Of a stretch of DNA of 64,000 nt, positions 31,532 through 40,318 are shown piece after piece. The translations under genes were made by a program, and so were the position numbers. Source of the stretch: SG8-41 sp036555615. GTDB lineage: Bacteria; Pseudomonadota; Gammaproteobacteria; Burkholderiales; SG8-41. Where the stretch lies: NCBI GenBank assembly GCA_036555615.1, contig DATBKZ010000082.1:1-64000 (forward strand), in the 5' to 3' direction. Position 1 is the first letter of the stretch; every line of letters begins with the position of its first letter. Under the pieces are notes generated by a model. That model was not told the DNA's origin. It saw only the letters and a program-made list of their open reading frames with translations, and did no database searches.

Positions 31532-33058
31532 ATGACCGTCTACACGACGCTCGCCGCTGTCGATCTCGGTTCCAACAGCTTTCATTGCCAGGTAGCGCGC
31601 GTCGTCGAAGACCAGATCTATCCGCTCGACGCCCTGCGCGAGCCGGTGCGACTGGGAGAAGGGCTCACGGCGGATAAGCGTCTCGACGAAGCCGTGCAGG
31701 AGCGCGCGCTCGCCTGCCTCAAGCGCTTCGGCGAGCGGCTGCGCGGCTTCGAGCGGAGCGCAGTGCGAGCGCTCGGGACCAATACGCTGCGCGTCGCGAA
31801 GGACGCCGCGGCGTTCCTCAGGAAGGCGGAGGCTGCGCTCGGATTCCCGATTGAGGTGGTTTCGGGGCGCGAGGAAGCGCGCTTGATCTACCTCGGCGTC
31901 TCGCACAGCCTGCCCGCCTCGCGCGAGAAACGGCTGGTGGTGGACATCGGCGGGGGCTCCACCGAGTTGATCATCGGGGCCGGCCACCGGCCGCAGAGGC
32001 TCGAGAGCCTGTTCATGGGCTGCGTTTCCTACAGCCTGCGGTTCTTTCCCGAGGGCAGGATCTCCAAGAGCGCCATGAAGGAAGCCGAGCTCGCCGCGCG
32101 CAACGAGCTGCAGCCGGTCGTCGCGGGATTCGCGCGCGGCAACTGGCAGCAAGCAGTGGGTTCCTCAGGCACGGTGCGGGCGCTCGCCGCCATCCTGCAG
32201 CTGAACGGCTTCGATGACGGGGACATCACGCCGGGGGGGCTCGACCGCCTGCGCTCCCGCTTGATCAAGGCGGGCCGGATGGAGAAAGTGGAGCTCGCGG
32301 GTTTGAAGCCGGACCGGGCGGTGGTGCTGCCGGGCGGGCTCGCGATCCTGAATGCCGTGCTCTCCGAGCTCGACATCAAGTCCATGGCGCCCGCGGAAGG
32401 CGCGATGCGCCAGGGCGTGCTCTATGACCTGCTCGGCCGCTTCCACCACAAGGACATGCGCGATGTCACCGTCTCCCAGTTCATGCAGCGCTACCACGTG
32501 CACGCGCTGCAGGCGCAGCGCGTCGGGGCGCTCGCCTTCATGCTGCTGCGCCGGCTCGCCGCGGAATCCGGTGAGCCCGATGAGGTTGCTGCGCGCTTCA
32601 TTGCGTGGGCCGCCAAGCTGCACGAGATCGGCATTTCGGTCGCCTACAGCGGCTATCACAAGCATTCCGGCTACATCATCAACAATGCCGACATGCCGGG
32701 CTTCTCGCGCGACGAGCAGTCGCAGCTGGCGCTCCTCGTGCAATCGCATCGCCGCTCGCTCAACAAGGTTGCCGACGAGATCGACGCGCACAAGCTGGAC
32801 TGGAACACGGTTTTCGCCCTGAGGATCGCGGCGCTGCTCTACCGCCGCCGGGCTGACATGCAGCTTCCCCCACTGCAGGCGCGCCGCCAGGGCAGAAAGT
32901 TCCGCCTCTCGCTGTCGCCGGGATGGCTCGCCCGCAATCCCCTCACCGCGACCGCGCTGCACGACGAGATCCGTCACTGGGAGAAAATCGGCTTCGAGCT
33001 CAAGATTCCCGAGCTCGAGGAGATCGAATCCGGCGCGGAGCTCGCTGTCGCAAGCTAG
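31532..33058 (+). CDS. ppx: Exopolyphosphatase (Ppx/GppA family)
   Basis: 508 residues from the ATG at 31532 (MTVYTTLAAVDLGSNSFHCQ, the family's N terminus); the open frame upstream encodes unrelated sequence. Actin-like ATPase fold motifs: AAVDLGSNSF, ALGTNTLRVAKD, VVSGREEARLIYLG, LVVDIGGGSTELIIG and LPGGLAILNAV. The C-terminal third is an HD-like domain (LHEIGISVAYSGYHKHSGY). It releases phosphate from polyphosphate ends and/or hydrolyses pppGpp. No ribosome site is obvious. Convergent with the CHAD gene. Confidence 0.93.
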   Translation: MTVYTTLAAVDLGSNSFHCQVARVVEDQIYPLDALREPVRLGEGLTADKRLDEAVQERALACLKRFGERLRGFERSAVRALGTNTLRVAKDAAAFLRKAEAALGFPIEVVSGREEARLIYLGVSHSLPASREKRLVVDIGGGSTELIIGAGHRPQRLESLFMGCVSYSLRFFPEGRISKSAMKEAELAARNELQPVVAGFARGNWQQAVGSSGTVRALAAILQLNGFDDGDITPGGLDRLRSRLIKAGRMEKVELAGLKPDRAVVLPGGLAILNAVLSELDIKSMAPAEGAMRQGVLYDLLGRFHHKDMRDVTVSQFMQRYHVHALQAQRVGALAFMLLRRLAAESGEPDEVAARFIAWAAKLHEIGISVAYSGYHKHSGYIINNADMPGFSRDEQSQLALLVQSHRRSLNKVADEIDAHKLDWNTVFALRIAALLYRRRADMQLPPLQARRQGRKFRLSLSPGWLARNPLTATALHDEIRHWEKIGFELKIPELEEIESGAELAVAS

Positions 33059-33071
33059 GCAAGCCGCCAGC

Positions 33072-34085
33072 TCACCAGAACGTATCCGCTTCTTGGAACG
33101 CCTGCCACGCGACTTTCAGCTCGCCTCTCAGCGTCGCCGCGCGCCCGCGGCTCCACCCCAGCAGCATCCCTCGGGCCTCGAGCAGGCTGCCGCCGCGCGT
33201 CCCGCGGCTGCTCTGCTTCGTCAAATTGGCCGCTGTTGCCGCGTCATTCATCGCACCCAGTATGTCCTGCAGCCGCGCCAGGCGACGCAGCATTTCCCGG
33301 ACGGGTCTTCCCTCGTAGAGCCCCGCGAAGAAGTCGGCGGCGTATCGAAACTTCTTGACCGAGATGCGCAGGCGGTGGAGCTCGGCGCTTGACAGCTTGT
33401 CGAGCCCGCGGGCGCGCTTGCGTACCCGCTGGTAACGCTTCTCGAGCACGTTACGGGCATGGCTGGTTATCGGACCCTGCACAGCGGCCCGGGCGGCGTC
33501 TTCGAGCAGCGCGAGCCAACCCTCCGACAAGACCCACCCCGGAAGCGAGCGCGTGAGCCGCCGGTAACGCGACGAGCGTGCAGCGCTGCGAGATTTCGCG
33601 CCGGCGCCGCGCCGCAACCTCTCGCATCGCGCACTCAAGGCTCTGAGCCCGCGGTGGGCGCCAATCGCTTGGACGACGAGCGGAAGCGTCTCGCTGACGA
33701 AAACGTCCCAGTCGCGCGCAGGCCCGAGCCAGGAAGCGAGCCACTTCAACTCTCGCGCCGCGGGTGCGATCACCCGGTCCGGCAACGGCGGCGAAAACAC
33801 GTCCAGCGCCGAGCGCAGGCGGCGTAGCGCAACTCGCGCCTGGTGCAGATACTCGGGGTCGGTGCCCCGCAGCAGGCCGCGCTCGTTTGCCAGCAGGTGC
33901 GCGAGGCCCGCCGCCATGACCGCCCGGAAGGCGCTGCTCACCGTCATGGCGGGGGTCAGCGCAGCGGGGCGCGACTTGACCGGCCCGCCACGCGCCCTGC
34001 TCGGTACGCTCAGCCCGGCAACCCGTGTGAGTGCGGCGACACTCAACGGCCGGAACTGCAATTCGGCGCGATGCCGGGGCGGCAC
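33072..34085 (-). CDS. CHAD-domain protein with remnant of a CYTH linker
   Basis: 337 residues. The CHAD domain spans about 45-335, with conserved basic/His helices: LHQARVALRRLRSALDVF, LKWLASWLGPARDWDVF, and LHRLRISVKKFRYAADFF. CHAD domains bind polyphosphate. The first ~45 residues (GPVKSRPAALTPAMTVSSAF) match the linker that follows CYTH in CYTH-CHAD fusions, but the CYTH domain itself is absent. GTG start two bases after the ppk1 stop, so it is probably translated with ppk1. Confidence 0.85.
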   Translation of the reverse strand: MPPRHRAELQFRPLSVAALTRVAGLSVPSRARGGPVKSRPAALTPAMTVSSAFRAVMAAGLAHLLANERGLLRGTDPEYLHQARVALRRLRSALDVFSPPLPDRVIAPAARELKWLASWLGPARDWDVFVSETLPLVVQAIGAHRGLRALSARCERLRRGAGAKSRSAARSSRYRRLTRSLPGWVLSEGWLALLEDAARAAVQGPITSHARNVLEKRYQRVRKRARGLDKLSSAELHRLRISVKKFRYAADFFAGLYEGRPVREMLRRLARLQDILGAMNDAATAANLTKQSSRGTRGGSLLEARGMLLGWSRGRAATLRGELKVAWQAFQEADTFW

Positions 34086-34087
34086 CG

Positions 34088-36166
34088 TCAGGTTGATGCG
34101 TTCTGCGCAAGCCGCTGGAGCAGGGATTCCTGTGCCACCACCCGTTCCCCTTGCCGCTGGGGCTCGGCGTGATACTCCCCGTCCTGGCCCATTTTCCAGG
34201 CCTGGCCGTTATCCTCGAGATAGGGCTTCAGGCCCTCGTTGATGACGCGCTTCTTCAGTTGCGGATCGAGGATGGGAAAGCACACTTCGACCCGGCGGAA
34301 GAAGTTGCGCTCCATCCAGTCGGCGCTGGAGAGGTACACGTCCTCGGCGCCGTCGTTGTGGAAATAGAACACGCGGGAATGCTCGAGGAAGCGCCCGACC
34401 ACGGATCGCACGCAGATGTTTTCCGACATTCCCGGTATGCCGGGCCGCAGGGCGCACATGCCGCGCACGATGAGGTCGATCTGGACTCCTGCCCGCGACG
34501 CGTCGTAGAGCGCGTCCACGGTTGCGGGATCGAGCAGCGCGTTCATCTTGGCGATGATGCGGCCCTTCTTGCCGTCCTTCGCGTGCTGTGTTTCGTTGCG
34601 GATCGCGCGCAAGACCTGCTTGTGCAGGCTGAACGGCGCCAGCCACAGGTGCTTCAACTTCGTCGCGCGCCCGAGCCCGGTCAGCTGGATGAAGACATCG
34701 TTGACGTCCGCGCAGATCTCCTCGTTCGCGGTGAGCAGGCCGAAATCGGTGTAGAGGCTGACCGTGCGGGTGTGATAGTTGCCGGTGGACAGGTGCACGT
34801 AGCGCCGCAACCCGTCCTCTTCGCGCCGCACCACCATCAGCATCTTGGCGTGGGTCTTGTGGCCCACCACCCCGTGGACGACGTGCGCGCCGACCGCCTC
34901 CAGCCGCTGCGCCCAGTTGATGTTGGCCTCCTCGTCGAAGCGCGCGAGCAGCTCCAGCACCACGGTGACTTCCTTTCCGCTCTTCGCCGCGTTGATCAGG
35001 ATCTCCATCAGCTCCGATTCCACGCCGGTGCGATAGACCGTCATCTTGATCGCGACCACGGCCGGGTCGGCTGCCGCCCGCTCGAGAAAGGCGACCACCG
35101 GCTGGAACGACTGATAGGGGTGATGGAACAGCAGGTCGCGCTCACGAATCGTCTCGAATATGTGGTTCCGGCGCTTGATCCGCTCGGGCAATCCCGGCCG
35201 GAACGCCGGGAACTTGAGGTCGGGGCGGTCCACCCAGCCCGGCACGCTCACCAGGCGCGCCAGGTTGACGGGGCCATCCACGCGGTAGAGGTCGTCCTCC
35301 CCGAGGCCGAACTGCGCCAGCAGGAACTCGATGATCCGCGCCGAGCTGTTCTGCGCAACCTCGAGCCTCACCTCGTCGCCGAACTGGCGCGAGGGCAGCT
35401 CGCCGCGCAGGGCGGTGCGCAGGTCCTTCACCTCCTCCTCGTCGACGAACAGGTCGCTGTTGCGGGTCACCCGGAACTGGTAGCACTCCACGACCTTCAT
35501 GCCCGCGAATAGCTCCGCCACGTGCGAATGCAGGATCGAGGACAAGAACACGAAATCATAGTCCGCGCCGGAGATCTCGCGCGGCAGCCGGATCACGCGC
35601 GGCAGCACGCGCGGCGCCTGCACGATGGCGATTCCAGAGTTGCGTCCGAACGCGTCCTTGCCTTCGAGCTCGACCGCGAAGTTGAGGCTCTTGTTGAGCA
35701 CGCGCGGAAAGGGGTGCGCGGGGTCGAGCCCGATGGGCGTCAGCACCGGCATCACGTCGCGGAAGAAATAGCTGCGGACCCATTCCGCCTGATCCGGCGT
35801 GAAGTCCGAGCGGCGCAGGAAGCGGATGCCCTCGCGTTCGAGCCCCGGCAGCACTTCATGATTGAGGAGGCGATACTGCTCTGCAACCAGCTCGTGCGCT
35901 TCCTTCGCCACCTGCTTGAACAGCTGATCGGCCGGCATGCGCTCCGGTCCGATCGCCGGCGCACCGGCCTCGATCTCGGCCTTGAGCGCCGCGACGCGTA
36001 TCTCGAAGAATTCGTCGAGATTGCTGCTGACGATGCAGAGGAACCGCAGGCGCTCGAGCAGGGGCATGGCAATATCCTGCGCCTGCGCCAGGACGCGCCG
36101 GTTGAACGCAAGCTGACCGAGCTCGCGATTCAGGTACAGCTCCGGTAGATCGCGCGGCTTGTTCAT
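34088..36166 (-). CDS. ppk1: Polyphosphate kinase 1
   Basis: 692 residues from the ATG at 36166 (MNKPRDLPELYLNRELGQLA). N-terminal domain LSNLDEFFEIR-type (SSNLDEFFEIRVAALK), head domain, and the two catalytic C-terminal domains with the autophosphorylated His in HGVVGHKTHAKMLMVVRRE and the second His region GRFLEHSRVFYF. It polymerises the gamma-phosphate of ATP into polyphosphate. A Pho box lies about 200 bp upstream. Confidence 0.96.
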   Translation of the reverse strand: MNKPRDLPELYLNRELGQLAFNRRVLAQAQDIAMPLLERLRFLCIVSSNLDEFFEIRVAALKAEIEAGAPAIGPERMPADQLFKQVAKEAHELVAEQYRLLNHEVLPGLEREGIRFLRRSDFTPDQAEWVRSYFFRDVMPVLTPIGLDPAHPFPRVLNKSLNFAVELEGKDAFGRNSGIAIVQAPRVLPRVIRLPREISGADYDFVFLSSILHSHVAELFAGMKVVECYQFRVTRNSDLFVDEEEVKDLRTALRGELPSRQFGDEVRLEVAQNSSARIIEFLLAQFGLGEDDLYRVDGPVNLARLVSVPGWVDRPDLKFPAFRPGLPERIKRRNHIFETIRERDLLFHHPYQSFQPVVAFLERAAADPAVVAIKMTVYRTGVESELMEILINAAKSGKEVTVVLELLARFDEEANINWAQRLEAVGAHVVHGVVGHKTHAKMLMVVRREEDGLRRYVHLSTGNYHTRTVSLYTDFGLLTANEEICADVNDVFIQLTGLGRATKLKHLWLAPFSLHKQVLRAIRNETQHAKDGKKGRIIAKMNALLDPATVDALYDASRAGVQIDLIVRGMCALRPGIPGMSENICVRSVVGRFLEHSRVFYFHNDGAEDVYLSSADWMERNFFRRVEVCFPILDPQLKKRVINEGLKPYLEDNGQAWKMGQDGEYHAEPQRQGERVVAQESLLQRLAQNAST

Positions 36167-36363
36167 CCGTGGATGGCTGCGCGACCGCGCACGGTGCACG
36201 ACGCCGCGGTCACGCTCGAAAATGTACGTTGGGTGGGGCGATGATTCCCCGGAGGATGACGCTGGGTGCCGGCAAGCATTTGCGAATCGGCCGCCGGACC
36301 GCTCCAATCCTTCGTTTCACATCATTTTAGTGGATGTCGCGCTCAACGGTATAGGCTGTTTTG

Positions 36364-36381
36364 GTTACAGATTTGTGACAA
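36364..36381 (-). promoter_or_regulatory. Pho box upstream of ppk1
   Basis: Minus strand TTGTCAC-AAAT-CTGTAAC, a near-perfect PhoB box. A TATACC hexamer begins ten bases downstream as the -10, the same geometry as at pstS. It lies within a 366-bp gap between ppk1 and phoR; the rest of the gap shows only a GCGGGA/TCCCGC hairpin near 36511 after phoR. Confidence 0.8.
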
Positions 36382-36532
36382 CGAGCGCGGGGAATGATCG
36401 CCGCGACGCCGTTCTCGAGCTCGAATTCCGGCAGTAAATCAGGCCGTTCTTGCGAGACTCATCATGCATCTTGTGAAGAACGGCGCCCGGGATCGGGCTG
36501 ATGCTTGACACCCGCGGGAGCGTCCCGCTCGT

Positions 36533-37858
36533 TTACGCCGTAGCGGCGTCCCGGGGTCGAATTGCGGCGGGGATCACGCGCCGCGCCGGGAAGCGCGCGG
36601 TAAAACGGCTGCCCTTGCCGGGCTCGCTCTGGATCTCCAGCACGGCCTGGTGCCGGGCGAGCGCGTGCTTGACGATGGCCAGGCCGAGGCCGGTTCCGCC
36701 AGTCTCGCGCGACCGGCCGCGGTCGACGCGGTAGAACCGCTCGGTCAGCCGCGCGATGTGCTGCGGCTCGATGCCGATGCCCGTATCTTCGACGACGAAC
36801 TCCGCGCCGGCGCTCGAGGCGCGCCAGGCAAGGTGCACCGCGCCTCCCGCCGGGGTGTAGCGCACGGCGTTGCTGACGAGGTTGCCGAACGCGCTCGCGA
36901 TCTCGCTTTCGGCACCGGCTACGTCGTAACCCTCCGTCGCCCCGAGCGTGATGTGATGCCGGCCGCCGCTCAACGCCTCGGCATCCGCCTTGAGCCGCGC
37001 GATCACGCCCTGCATGTCCACGCGTTCCTCGAGCGCGGGCTCGGGCGAGGACTCCAGGGCCGAAAGCGCAAGCAGGTCATCCACAATGCGCTGCATGCGC
37101 CGGGCCTGCTCGGCCATGAGGTTCACATAGTCGCGGGTGCGCTGGGCGTCGAGCTCGAGCTCCTGGACGGTCTCCAGGAATCCGGCAAGCACCGTGAGCG
37201 GCGTGCGCAGCTCGTGCGACACATTGGCGACGAAATCGCGGCGCATGGTCTCGACGCGCTCCAGGCGCGTGACATCGCGCGACAGCAGGAGCTTCTGCGC
37301 TTCCCCGTACGGAATGAGCTGTACCGACAGGGCAAGTCCGCCACCGTGCTCCGAACGCAGCGGAATTGGGTGCGCGTAGTCCTCGGATTCGACGTAGGCG
37401 ACAAACTCGGGCTGGCGCACGAGGTTGATCACCGGCCGGCCGACATCGGTGCCAAGGTCGAGCCCGAAATGCCGGGCCGCACCTTCATTGCACCATTCGA
37501 TGCGGTTCTGCGCGTCGAGTATGACCACGCCGTCGGGCAGCGCCTCGCCGGCCTGGCGCCAGCGCGTGAGCGCGCGCGAGAGACGTTCCGCCTCCCGTGC
37601 CCCGGCGCGCTCGAAGCGGTACAGCAGCGCGAACGCATCGTCCCATGAGCCGCGCGCCTCGGGCATGGTGCCGGCGCGGGGCGCCCGGAGCCAGCGCACG
37701 AGCGTGGCGAGCTTGGCGATGTGATAGGCAAGCAGCACGAGCGCGCCGAGCGCCAGCACGGCCCATCCGGTCGCAGCGCCCCATCCCAGTCCCACGAGCA
37801 ACGCCACGACCGCGATCATCGCGATCAGCACCGCAGCTCGCAGTAGCGGGTGGGTCAA
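36533..37858 (-). CDS. phoR: Phosphate-regulon sensor histidine kinase PhoR
   Basis: 441 residues. Two N-terminal membrane helices (AVLIAMIAVVALLVGLGWG, GWAVLALGALVLLAYHI) without a periplasmic domain, a PAS domain (ALPDGVVILDAQNRIEWCNE), H-box FVANVSHELRTPLTVLAGF and HATPase motifs NLVSNAVRYTP, DTGIGI, GGTGLGLAIVKH. It phosphorylates PhoB when phosphate is scarce. Lies 57 bp after phoB. Confidence 0.95.
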   Translation of the reverse strand: MTHPLLRAAVLIAMIAVVALLVGLGWGAATGWAVLALGALVLLAYHIAKLATLVRWLRAPRAGTMPEARGSWDDAFALLYRFERAGAREAERLSRALTRWRQAGEALPDGVVILDAQNRIEWCNEGAARHFGLDLGTDVGRPVINLVRQPEFVAYVESEDYAHPIPLRSEHGGGLALSVQLIPYGEAQKLLLSRDVTRLERVETMRRDFVANVSHELRTPLTVLAGFLETVQELELDAQRTRDYVNLMAEQARRMQRIVDDLLALSALESSPEPALEERVDMQGVIARLKADAEALSGGRHHITLGATEGYDVAGAESEIASAFGNLVSNAVRYTPAGGAVHLAWRASSAGAEFVVEDTGIGIEPQHIARLTERFYRVDRGRSRETGGTGLGLAIVKHALARHQAVLEIQSEPGKGSRFTARFPARRVIPAAIRPRDAATA

Positions 37859-37915
37859 GCGCGAAAGCCTCCCGAATGGCAGGCGCTATTATCTCACGGC
37901 GTGCGGCCCCGGGGC

Positions 37916-38602
37916 CTAGACGCCCCGCATCCGGTAGCCGCTCGAGCGCACCGTTTCGACCAGCCGGTCGTGACCGCTCGCCTCCAGCGCCTGGCGCAAA
38001 CGGCGGATGTGGACATCCACCGTGCGCTCCTCCACAAACACATGGTCCCCCCACACGCGGTCGAGAAGCTGCGTGCGGCTGTGCACGCGCTCCGGGTGCG
38101 TCATGAAGAAATGCAGCAATCGGAATTCCGTCGGCCCGAGGGTGATTTCGCGCCCGTTCCCGACCACGCGCCGCGTCGCCGGATCGAGCCGCAGCCCGGA
38201 AATCTCGACGGCGTCATCGGTGCGCTCGGGTGCGCGCCGCCGCAGTACCGCCTTGATGCGCGCGAGTAGCTCCTTCGGCGAAAACGGCTTCGTGAGGTAA
38301 TCGTCCGCCCCGCCCTCCAGGCCCTCGACCTTGTCGCGCTCCTCGGCGCGCGCGGTCAGCATGATGATCGGGATGCGGCGGGTACGCTCGGCGCCGCGTA
38401 GCCTGCGCGCGTAGGCGAGCCCCGAAGTCCCCGGCAGCATCCAGTCGAGGATGACGAGATCCGGAAGCGCCTCCCGCACCATGGCATCGGCGTCTTCCGC
38501 GCTCTGGGCGCGCCACACCTGGTGGCCGGCGTGCTCGAGATTGACCGCGACGAGCTCCTGGATGGCCGGCTCGTCTTCGACGACGAGAATGATGCTGTTC
38601 AT
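37916..38602 (-). CDS. phoB: Phosphate-regulon response regulator PhoB
   Basis: 228 residues from the ATG at 38602. Receiver domain (VEDEPAIQELV, phosphoacceptor Asp in LVILDWMLPG, Lys in YLTKPFSPKELLAR) and winged-helix OmpR-type output domain (LGPTEFRLLHFFMTHPERVH, ERTVDVHIRRLRQAL). It binds Pho boxes. Its own promoter region contains three Pho-box units, implying autoregulation. Confidence 0.96.
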   Translation of the reverse strand: MNSIILVVEDEPAIQELVAVNLEHAGHQVWRAQSAEDADAMVREALPDLVILDWMLPGTSGLAYARRLRGAERTRRIPIIMLTARAEERDKVEGLEGGADDYLTKPFSPKELLARIKAVLRRRAPERTDDAVEISGLRLDPATRRVVGNGREITLGPTEFRLLHFFMTHPERVHSRTQLLDRVWGDHVFVEERTVDVHIRRLRQALEASGHDRLVETVRSSGYRMRGV

Positions 38603-38636
38603 GGCAGTGGTCGCGTTTGTGGCCGCGCCCAAGTCT

Positions 38637-38665
38637 ATGACAGTCACGTGACGGAATTGTTACAC
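38637..38665 (-). promoter_or_regulatory. Triple Pho-box array upstream of phoB
   Basis: On the minus strand three 7-mers GTGTAAC, CCGTCAC, CTGTCAT are separated by 4-bp spacers (AATT, GTGA), giving an exact 11-bp period. It lies 35 bp upstream of the phoB ATG. Confidence 0.75.
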
Positions 38666-38698
38666 GCCGGGAGGCGCGCCGTCCGCCGAAGCGGGTGC

Positions 38699-39292
38699 TC
38701 AGGATTTCTTGAGCTTGTCCAGGAATTGCTTTCGGAACTTGGCGACCTTGGGCGCGACCACCGCCTTGCAGTACGGCTGGTAGGGATTGCGCGCGAAGTA
38801 CTCCTGGTGATAGCCCTCCGCGACGTAGAACGTCGAGGCGGGCGTCAGCTCGGTGACGACGGGATCCCTCCAAAGCTTCGCGGCAGTGAGCCGGGCGATC
38901 ACCTCCTCGGCGTCGGTCTTCTGCTGCGGCGTGTGGTAGAACATCGCCGAGCGGTATTGGGTGCCGAAATCATTGCCCTGGTAGTTCAGCGTGGTCGGAT
39001 CATGGATGACGAAGAACACCTCCAGCAGCTCCTTGAACGAAACGATCGCGGGGTCGAAGGTAATGCGCACGACCTCGGCGTGTCCGGTATCGCCGCCGCA
39101 AACCTGCTCGTAGGTCGGGTTGGCGGTCTTGCCCCCCATGTAGCCGGACTCGACCGAGGTGACGCCCTTCATGCCGTCGTACACTGCTTCGAGGCACCAG
39201 AAGCAGCCTCCCGCGAGAGTGGCGACGGCCTTGCTGTCAGGAGCTGCAGTCGTGGCATTCAAAGGGATTGCTCCGAACGTTTGGGGTTTCAA
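38699..39292 (-). CDS. msrA: Peptide methionine-S-sulfoxide reductase
   Basis: 197 residues. The catalytic motif GGCFWCLEAVYDGMKG and YEQVCGGDTGHAEVV, PTTLNYQGNDFGTQYRSAMF and the QPYCKAVVAPKV tail are typical of MsrA. It reduces Met-S-sulfoxide in oxidised proteins. Single gene upstream of the phoB promoter. Confidence 0.96.
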   Translation of the reverse strand: MKPQTFGAIPLNATTAAPDSKAVATLAGGCFWCLEAVYDGMKGVTSVESGYMGGKTANPTYEQVCGGDTGHAEVVRITFDPAIVSFKELLEVFFVIHDPTTLNYQGNDFGTQYRSAMFYHTPQQKTDAEEVIARLTAAKLWRDPVVTELTPASTFYVAEGYHQEYFARNPYQPYCKAVVAPKVAKFRKQFLDKLKKS

Positions 39293-39326
39293 TTACGGAG
39301 GGGGGAGTGTAGCGGGAAACACAGAG

Positions 39327-40154
39327 CTAGGCAGCGGCCGGCAGCGATGCGGGCTGCAACCGCCGCTCAGCACTCTTCTCGGGCACCTGCGGCGCGGGCG
39401 CGCTGCGCTCGTGCTCGAGCCATGGCAAGAACAGCAGGCGCTCGATTCTTCCGAGACCGGCGTGGCGCTGGATGAGCGCCGCCATGCGCGTCCGGAACTC
39501 GCCGTAATCGAGGGCCGGCACCGTTGGAGCGCCCTTCCAATGGCGGGCGAGCGGCTCGAAAGCCGCGCGCACGCCGGTATCGCGCGCGGCGCGGCACGCC
39601 GCCCGCACCGCACGCCAGCCCGCGACAAGCCCGACGCGCTCTTCCCCCTCGCCGCGCTCGAACAGGGCGCGGAAATAGTCGAAGCACTCGCCGTGGTCGC
39701 GTGCCGCCTCGTGCGCCAGCACGCGTAGTGCCGGATCGTCTGCGCTGCGCGCCAGCGCGCGATAGAACACCGCGGCCTGGGCCGCGGTCACGCACTGGCC
39801 AAGCGCTCCGAGCGCAGCGCCCACGATCCGTTCCAGCCGCGGACGGCGGGACTCGCAGTACTCCTCGTAGGCGGCACTCCACTCAAATTCGGGCCAGGTC
39901 GCTTCGAGATAATCGCGCAGCCGGCGGCCGCGCGCCGCCCGCCGCAGCCACCAGACCTGCTCGAGCCAGCGCCCGGCATCTGGGCGCGCGGCAAAGACCT
40001 GGCCAAGACGGGTCGTGTCCAACGGCACGGCACTCTCCAGAAAGGAGGCGGCCGCGAGACTGTGGAACAACAAGCCGTTAAAGCGGATGATGGCGCGCGC
40101 CCGTGCCTGCTCGCTGCGCTCGCGCCGGGTCGTGCCGATTGCGGTGGCGTTCAT
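39327..40154 (-). CDS. Uncharacterised helical protein
   Basis: 275 residues, Arg/Ala-rich and predicted all-helical. AVFYRALARSADDPALRVLA followed by HEAARDHGECFDYFRALFE resembles a rubrerythrin/ferritin-like helix pair with possible Glu/His ligands, but the full ligand set is not clear. C-terminal helix LGRIERLLFLPWLEHERSA. I do not recognise a named family. Divergent from an XRE-type regulator. Confidence 0.6.
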   Translation of the reverse strand: MNATAIGTTRRERSEQARARAIIRFNGLLFHSLAAASFLESAVPLDTTRLGQVFAARPDAGRWLEQVWWLRRAARGRRLRDYLEATWPEFEWSAAYEEYCESRRPRLERIVGAALGALGQCVTAAQAAVFYRALARSADDPALRVLAHEAARDHGECFDYFRALFERGEGEERVGLVAGWRAVRAACRAARDTGVRAAFEPLARHWKGAPTVPALDYGEFRTRMAALIQRHAGLGRIERLLFLPWLEHERSAPAPQVPEKSAERRLQPASLPAAA

Positions 40155-40267
40155 CGTCTCCTCCCTCTCCCCGTTTGCCGCAGGCGGCGCCTGCGCGCGA
40201 AGCCAGTATTGGTGCGACGCAATATGGGAGCAAGCACGGCGTGCGCCGTTGCTACCTGTGCACCGCC

Positions 40268-40288
40268 CGGTATCATGAGGTGATACCG
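40268..40288. promoter_or_regulatory. Perfect palindrome (putative operator) upstream of the XRE regulator
   Basis: CGGTATCA-TGAGG-TGATACCG, perfect 8-bp arms with a 5-bp centre, 31 bp upstream of the regulator's ATG and between it and the divergent gene at 40154. Size and symmetry fit a dimeric HTH repressor site. Confidence 0.6.
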
Positions 40289-40318
40289 TGTCCTGGAATC
40301 CGGAACCGCGGGCGCATC

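Noticed and set aside
34151..35512. 453-codon plus-strand frame opposite ppk1
   Set aside because: Antisense shadow of ppk1.
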